In this document: positions 59,001-64,000 of the stretch, in pieces
Layout of the letters: every line of letters begins with the position of its first letter
Position numbering within the stretch: the first letter of the stretch is position 1
Assembly (NCBI GenBank): GCA_021613335.1
Contig: JAJTWR010000182.1
Span: 1,529,501-1,593,500, forward strand
Length of the DNA stretch: 64,000 nt
DNA from: Whitmania pigra
Lineage: Eukaryota > Annelida > Clitellata > Hirudinida > Haemopidae
Reading direction: 5' to 3'
Made by a program: the position numbers and the translations under genes
Notes under the pieces: model-generated
The model's input: only the letters and a program-made list of their open reading frames with translations
The model's database searches: none
Told to the model about the DNA's origin: nothing

Positions 59001-61007
59001 GAGCGACATTTTGAAAATTAGACGTATTACGTCAAATGTCTTGTGAATAATGTTGTTTATTTTGGCTTTACAAATAAGCTAACAGACAACGAGGTCACGG
59101 ATATTGTTTATGGAGTAATGCCGTGGTAGCCCATGGTAGGGCCCCTAACTAAGGCCTTTCTTGGACGCCATACGTCCTAAGTCAGTAGCTTTTGTCAGTA
59201 GTGTTTGATCAGACACTAAATCTAAGCACTTTTTAAAATCAGAGTAAATGATGCCCTAGTGCCCTGACGGGGTTGACCAGTCATTAGTTCACTCAGCTTG
59301 TGGCATGTGGATCTTGATCGGGAGGTATAGGATTGTTTGCCTGAAGTTGGCTTTGAAAGTTTTTATTGATTATTTGGTTCGTTGCACCGCGACACAAAGA
59401 TGTGAGTGGTATTAATCTGTAGTTTCATAGATCGGATGTGGCTTTTTTGGGGTAGGATAATGATATGCTGAGTCAGAGGACATCTCATCAAAAAGAGTAC
59501 GAAGTACTCATTGTATACAATTACTAACTGTAGTTTGAAGATTTAACTATATTGAATTTCCTAAATCATAAAATTAAAATCATAAATATTTGATTGTGCT
59601 GCACTGATTATAGATTATTTCAATTAATCTGTTAGGCATTAATTCAAATTAAGTTTATCAAATTGTTTAAAGCACCAACAAAGAATTTCGTGCAAATTCT
59701 GGACTTGTGCTTGCATGATTTGGCTTCATTTGAGCACAATTATGCCTGCGAAGCCAAAGATGTTCTCAATTATTGGGGGGCATGTGCTGGTGTAGTGAGT
59801 GCCCCATCGGATTGTATCCACAAAGTCAAAGGACTGTGGGACCCGAACTATCTCATCATCAACTTTTGGCCCTCTTGTCAAGTTTTTGAAGAGGCGATGA
59901 AATCAGGTAGGAATAATAATAAGTGAACAACAAGTTTCGGGTTTAACATTAATCTTTAGGCGTCCACAAAGTACTGACTTTAAATTTTATTGCACAAATG
60001 ATAGCTTTTAGGAATTATTTTTGCTTTGATTTATAGTTTGCATATCAGCCGCTGCAAAAATAATTTTAAATTATTTTAAAATTAAATATGAATTAAAATT
60101 TTCACTAATTTGCCGTCAGATCAATATAAGGACCTTATGAACAAGAGAAACCATTATTCGGCGTCAAGCACTTGCGTTTTCCAGCTGCAACCAATTGTAG
60201 AGGCCAATCCATGCCCCGTTCCTTAGCGTACCAAGTTCAGAATTTATTATGTTTACGCAACAAACTCATTGAACATTACATGAAATGAATACATGAAACT
60301 ATTATACATATTTATTTATTTATTTATTTCAACAACAAAATATATCTACACATAAAATCAAGTTTGTTCGGAGGTGATTCATCAATAACGATTACAGTTT
60401 TGAAATGTTACATCGCTAAATATTCTAAGAGTTTAAAATTTAAAGTATTTTGAGGCAAAGGTGTTTTCATTTTTGTCTACATTTGGCAACAAATATTCTC
60501 ACGTTTGAAAACTAACGCACCCAGAAATTGAACTGTGCTACCAGATTAAAAGATTTCTAGATTTTAAGAATGGCTGTGGTAATGAAACATAAAAGCACAA
60601 ATTAAACATTTCAAGTTCCTAGACAATAAGTTTCATAACCTTCGCAATGGTCAGATATGGGATATTAAAGAAGGAACTGAAATTCTTTAAAACGTTTTTT
60701 TTATTGATTTTCATAAATAAAAGCAGTCATTATGCATCTTTTTGAACAGATCAAATTAACATGATATCTGAAATTTGGCACAGTTGTCAACCTAGATGAG
60801 TTATCTTTATAGTTGTAAATGTATTTTTATTTAAAACCTTACTACCAGCATTCAAAAGGATATCACTAGGTCATTGGAAGTCTCATAGCTCCACTCTGGC
60901 GATAAGGCCCGACATTCTTCCCATGATGCTGGTCGATGAAGAGAAGATCGAGGAACTCAGGGACTTGCTCCGCTACACCGACGTAAGATTAAGGACAAGG
61001 CAGGAAT
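56071..61007 (+). CDS. protein with two DUF1330-like (dimeric alpha/beta barrel) domains, incomplete model
   Basis: Secure exons: 58125-58285, 59673-59906 and 60849-60982, joined in phase. The first carries the second half of a DUF1330-like domain (VIEGTWPGTMGVAILTF, EIKQPDWLRGVDMLIVPL). The second begins FVQILDLCLHDLASFEHNY and continues to VKGLWDPNYLIINFWPS, a nearly complete second domain finished by the third exon. DUF1330 proteins have a ferredoxin-like fold; function unknown. A possible first exon at 56071-56195 (ATG, FVRIYTGASDVSNMPLLNH) aligns with the start of the second domain, but the middle of domain 1 was not found. After 60982 the frame either reads on to TAG at 61005-61007 or splices at a good donor (GTAAGA) to an exon at about 61355 or 61390. 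AATAAA at 61661 fits a spliced 3' end. Confidence 0.62.
57633..57866 (-). other. possible coding frame inside the DUF1330-gene intron, opposite strand
   Basis: A 78-codon frame from an ATG at 57866, open further upstream to 57917 without another ATG, with balanced residue use (for example NRTLVQEMGLHEDQHTWMEL). An acceptor-like TATGCAG precedes it at about 57884, so it could be a terminal exon. No family recognised. Confidence 0.3.
59972..60125 (+). repeat. repeated intron block, copy 1
   Basis: About 150 bp shared with 61078-61225: AAATTTTATTGCACAA, CTTTTAGGA-TTA-TTTTTGCTTTG, TTTATAGTTTGCAT and TTATTTTAAAATTAAATA-GAATTA occur in the same order. The copies flank the 60849-60982 exon. Confidence 0.75.
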
Positions 61008-61077
61008 AGGAAAAAACAATGGAGCTCAGTATCACAGCCTCGCCTGAAGGAAGTAACAGAACTAGCAGTCCTCTCCT

Positions 61078-61225
61078 TGAATTTTATTGCACAATTGATG
61101 TCTTTTAGGATTAATTTTTGCTTTGGTTTATAGTTTGCATGTCAATCTCCGAAAGGTGACTTTCAATTATTTTAAAATTAAATAAGAATTATAATTTGGA
61201 CTAATTTTCAGCCATTAAGGTCACT
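61078..61225 (+). repeat. repeated intron block, copy 2
   Basis: Second copy of the block at 59972-60125, in the same orientation, on the other side of the 60849-60982 exon. Confidence 0.75.
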
Positions 61226-61660
61226 ATTTCTACTTTTTCCTACCAAGGAGATTTTGCTATTTTAAACGATTCGCTTAGTGCCTTTCAGTGCTTAAAAATC
61301 AAAACAATGCCAACCATGATTCTAAAATTTATAGAATTTCATCTCTGATTTCAGAGTTCAAGGACCCGGATCAATTAACGCTTGTTTAGGTATCTGTTCA
61401 CTTGGGCATTCATGAAAACCGAGAAGACCGGCATCCTGGCGAAGCATGCGACATCCAAAGGCCACATAGACCGCCTAATCCAGGCATCTATCGAAGACGC
61501 CAAATGGATCGTCGCCAGAACAATAGAAAAATACTGGCAGAGAAGATGGGATTGCAGTCAATACCATAAAGTTTAGAAACAGACGCCGACCAAAAGGTTC
61601 CAATGAGCCTCTAGAAGGAAGGAGGTACCTTTGAAGTCCTGTAATTCGGACTCACGCCAC

Positions 61661-61666
61661 AATAAA
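61661..61666 (+). terminator. polyadenylation signal, probably of the DUF1330-like gene
   Basis: AATAAA downstream of the last candidate exon of the 56-61 kb gene, on the same strand. Confidence 0.5.
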
Positions 61667-61669
61667 GAT

Positions 61670-62432
61670 TGTCTTCTTGAGTAATTGTTCTTGCTCGTTT
61701 CGTTGGCGGTTCGAGATATTGAATAATTCCAGATGGTTTAATCTCTATTGGCTCTCTTATTTTTTGTACTTAGTTGTCATTATTTAGCCCACCTATGTAT
61801 CCACTAAATTATAACAAAAATTGCTTTTCAAATTTCTGACTTTTTGGATTGGTTGATAGAGTTGATTCTTTTATCTTAATTATTAAAGAAGCAGTTTTGG
61901 TCTATTTTGACTGGTCATCAGTAGTAGGCATATGTAAATGTATTTAAGTAAACCCATATCATTAGAAATATGTTACTTTAATGGCAATGTTGTTACCCTG
62001 GTAATTTGTTTAAATTTTGGGAGCACCACCTTTAGCTTCTTTTTGAGGCCACATGAAATAAAATTGTGGAAAGCTATAACATTCCATTTTTTTATCAAAA
62101 ATTAAAACTACTTAATCCCCCTTCTTGCTTCCCCTCCAAATGATAAATATCTAATAACTAATTAAGATTCATACAATATGATGAATAAATAAGATAATAA
62201 GGTATGAATAACAAAAGATTTTTTAAGTGTCTTTTGCAGATATCACTGGAATGCTTACACTCTTCCAAGTAAGAAACATTTTCCTAAATTAAAAATGAAT
62301 TCCCTAATGTGGATTTATACACTATTCTATCAAGAAATAGGTTATTTCTGACTCAAAATAACTAAACATTTTTTTGGGTGAAATCAATGAGTTTATTTAA
62401 AAACCACACTATGTCACTCCATCAGACATCTG
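61670..62432. other. convergent 3' spacer
   Basis: No gene seen. It separates the end of the plus-strand DUF1330-like gene from the end of the minus-strand zinc-finger gene. A minus-strand AATAAA at 62397-62392 serves the latter. Confidence 0.5.
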
Positions 62433-62844
62433 TCACTCTTTTTGGGGAAAGTTTCTGCCCTTTTCTCGGCATACCGGTGAGTTGCAGGTGTTTTCCAGGT
62501 TTCCTTCAAAGCATTGATGTTCCAGTCTGTGATATCAAAACGAGAATTTACATTTACGAATACAAACAATATGACAACATTAGTTTGCAGTGGTTTTACT
62601 TACCTGAAGTGGGCGAAGCAGTCCTCATAACTCCTGAAAAAAGTCCCGCAGCAATGGGCCGTCCAATTTAGACCTCCAAAATGTTTAGAGGCACTCTGAT
62701 GGGCAGCTAGATCCATCTTGTTTCCAAATGGTTTATGACAGGAAGGGCACGAAGGGGTGTTATCACCTCATTTACTTCATAAACACAACGCTTCTGAATA
62801 CTGTTGATCTCGGCAACATTGAGGTTCTTCTTATAATCATCCAT
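62433..62844 (-). CDS. small C2H2 zinc-finger protein with one apparent frameshift
   Basis: ATG at 62844 in a good context (ACAATGG) opens MDDYKKNLNVAEINSIQKRC and runs to about ...VYEVNEVITP. At a run of four C (62757-62754) the frame must shift by one base to continue as CPSCHKPFGNKMDLAAH...H, a textbook C-x2-C-x12-H-x5-H finger. A second, less regular finger follows (HCCGTFFRSYEDCFAHFR). A strong donor (AG/GTAAGT after 62604), a 77-bp intron and an acceptor at 62527 lead to a last exon 62526-62433 with CNSPVC and a stop. It supplies the final His of finger two (H-x4-H). AATAAA lies 36 bases beyond. About 107 residues in total. The shift may be a real lesion or a homopolymer error in the assembly. 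Confidence 0.6.
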
Positions 62845-64000
62845 TGTGGCTACTTTACCGACAATCGACAGCAAAAAAAAAGGGATGTTGCTGATCTTGA
62901 ATCAATCTAATAGCCGGACTAGGGAAACGATATAGAAAAGGGCCGAAAATAATTCGAGGGAAAAATTTATTATAAGTAATTAAAGCATACACAAAAATAA
63001 ATTTACTTGTTTTTTTAAAATACTTATTAGTACAAAATAAGATCGTGGTCTGCGATGGATCTGGCGGGGTTTTAGACAAATAGACAAATTGTATTATGAT
63101 TATATTACGTTTTCAAATTTTACCCTACTTAATAAAAAATAAACCCATAAGTTTTTTTTTTAAACATAATGTTAATTTTCCAAACCAAATGCAAGCCGGT
63201 CTCAACATTTTTGAGTAATTATGCATACCCCAGACAGTTTATTATTTAATTTTTTATTCAATTTATATTTAAACATTTATACTCGTGCTTAGTTCTTAAC
63301 GCTGTTTTACTAGGGATTTGTTCAAGCCAGTTATGACGTCCATATCCCTCAATTAACTCAACTCATCATTCCATCAAATTACTTTAGGTATATACTCCTA
63401 CCCAATTTTATGGCTTAAAATTAATTGTAGCAATTAACTAGAAATTATTTATTTGCGAGCCAAGAAACAGGGACGTCATTCCGGCTTTTTCAAAAGAGGG
63501 AGCAAACCCTCGCACAAACTTCAGAAGACGATCTTTTTTGCTTCTAGATAAAATTCAGGGGGGGGGGGGGGCAAACCTTTGTAAAATATGAAATGACCTT
63601 TTTTTGCCGTTGCCCTCCTCCCAAATTAGGGCCCTGCCAATAAATGTAACATGAAATTACAACTTTTTCTGCTAGCGACACGCAACCAGTGGCGTGCCAA
63701 GCAAGGGGCGGTCCAGCCCGGGCGACAAGTGCCAAGGGGCGTCATTTTGAGGGGGTCGTCCCTTTTCTCCAGTTTTTTTTTTGCTTTGTCCATTGGAGGA
63801 TCAGATTTCAATTTGGCATTTGGTATAACGCATCAATTGATGTACGAGCCATCAAAGAAAATCACCTTATTAATTTCTTAAAATGTTTCGTGAAATATTA
63901 AATAACGTCAATTCGTTCTACACCAAGACCAGCTTTTATATTTTGTTTGTGAGCGGTCTGAAGCTTCCATCTTTTTTGTATTTTTCAGAATTTTTTTGTG
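62845..64000. other. right-end stretch, repeats only
   Basis: No gene recognised. It contains copy 2 of the G-run repeat (63500-63635, with a run of 14 G), and a GTGGCGTGCCAAGC-type GC-rich block at about 63691-63765 that looks like a transposon fragment. The short open frames here show no family features. Confidence 0.5.
63500..63635 (+). repeat. dispersed G-run repeat, copy 2
   Basis: Partner of 40723-40850 in the same orientation: GCAAACCCTCGCACAAAC, GACGATCTTTTTTG, AATTCAGGGGG, GCAAAC, GAAATGACCTTTTT and CCTCCCAAATTAGG in order. Confidence 0.6.

Noticed and set aside
59663..59926. Cyclin E-like C-terminal fragment (LDLCLHDLASFEHNY)
   Set aside because: The resemblance stops after a few residues. 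The whole exon, and the preceding one, fit the DUF1330-like pattern including splice phases.
62378..62671. 97-codon plus-strand frame
   Set aside because: It lies antisense to the zinc-finger gene and its intron; no ATG start and no family features.

Overview
The window is nuclear DNA from an AT-rich, intron-rich animal. Genes are split into short coding exons with GT-AG introns of about 80 bp to several kb, AATAAA signals follow several stop codons, and the non-coding DNA carries GAT/AAT microsatellites, a decayed CR1/L2-type LINE, tRNA-like repeats and short DNA-transposon remnants. The gene set (MFSD11-like transporter, EFA6/PSD, PPIL1, NCKIPSD/SPIN90, RDH14-like reductase, rhodopsin-class GPCR) is a standard bilaterian one. 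Exact lineage cannot be fixed from this sequence; an invertebrate is likely.

Layout. 1-4401 (+): MFSD11/UNC93-like transporter, its 5' end outside the window, 12 exons seen. 6541-17731 (+): EFA6/PSD-type Sec7-PH protein in 10 exons, with a 3.3 kb microsatellite-filled intron. 20810-22067 (+): PPIL1 cyclophilin, 5 exons. 22523-23692 (+): intronless protein with a PTB-like N-terminal half, unrecognised. 25109-30292 (+): NCKIPSD/SPIN90 in 12 exons. 33162-34130 (-): intronless RDH14-like short-chain dehydrogenase. 34866-37567 (-): two-exon GPCR with an outsized third intracellular loop. 37.6-42.9 kb: gene-poor, with a possible promoter at 38.6 kb and diverged repeats. 42986-46260 (-): broken non-LTR retrotransposon. 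46.3-52.3 kb: gene-poor, with a pogo-like remnant, a hAT-like short element and two tRNA-like repeats. 52949-55052 (+): candidate small four-exon gene. 56071-61007 (+): gene with two DUF1330-like domains, 5' part incomplete. 62433-62844 (-): small C2H2 zinc-finger gene with one apparent frameshift.

The genes do not form a pathway. EFA6 and NCKIPSD are both actin/membrane adaptors and the neighbourhood is mostly housekeeping. The least explained items are the tandem DUF1330-like gene, the PTB-like single-exon gene, the frameshifted zinc-finger gene, the small four-exon gene, the divergent Sec7 core and long PH insertion of EFA6, and an out-of-place copy of the EFA6 NPF-motif sequence about 2 kb upstream of the gene. 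All exon models were built by eye from reading frame, splice consensus and phase, with no transcript evidence.
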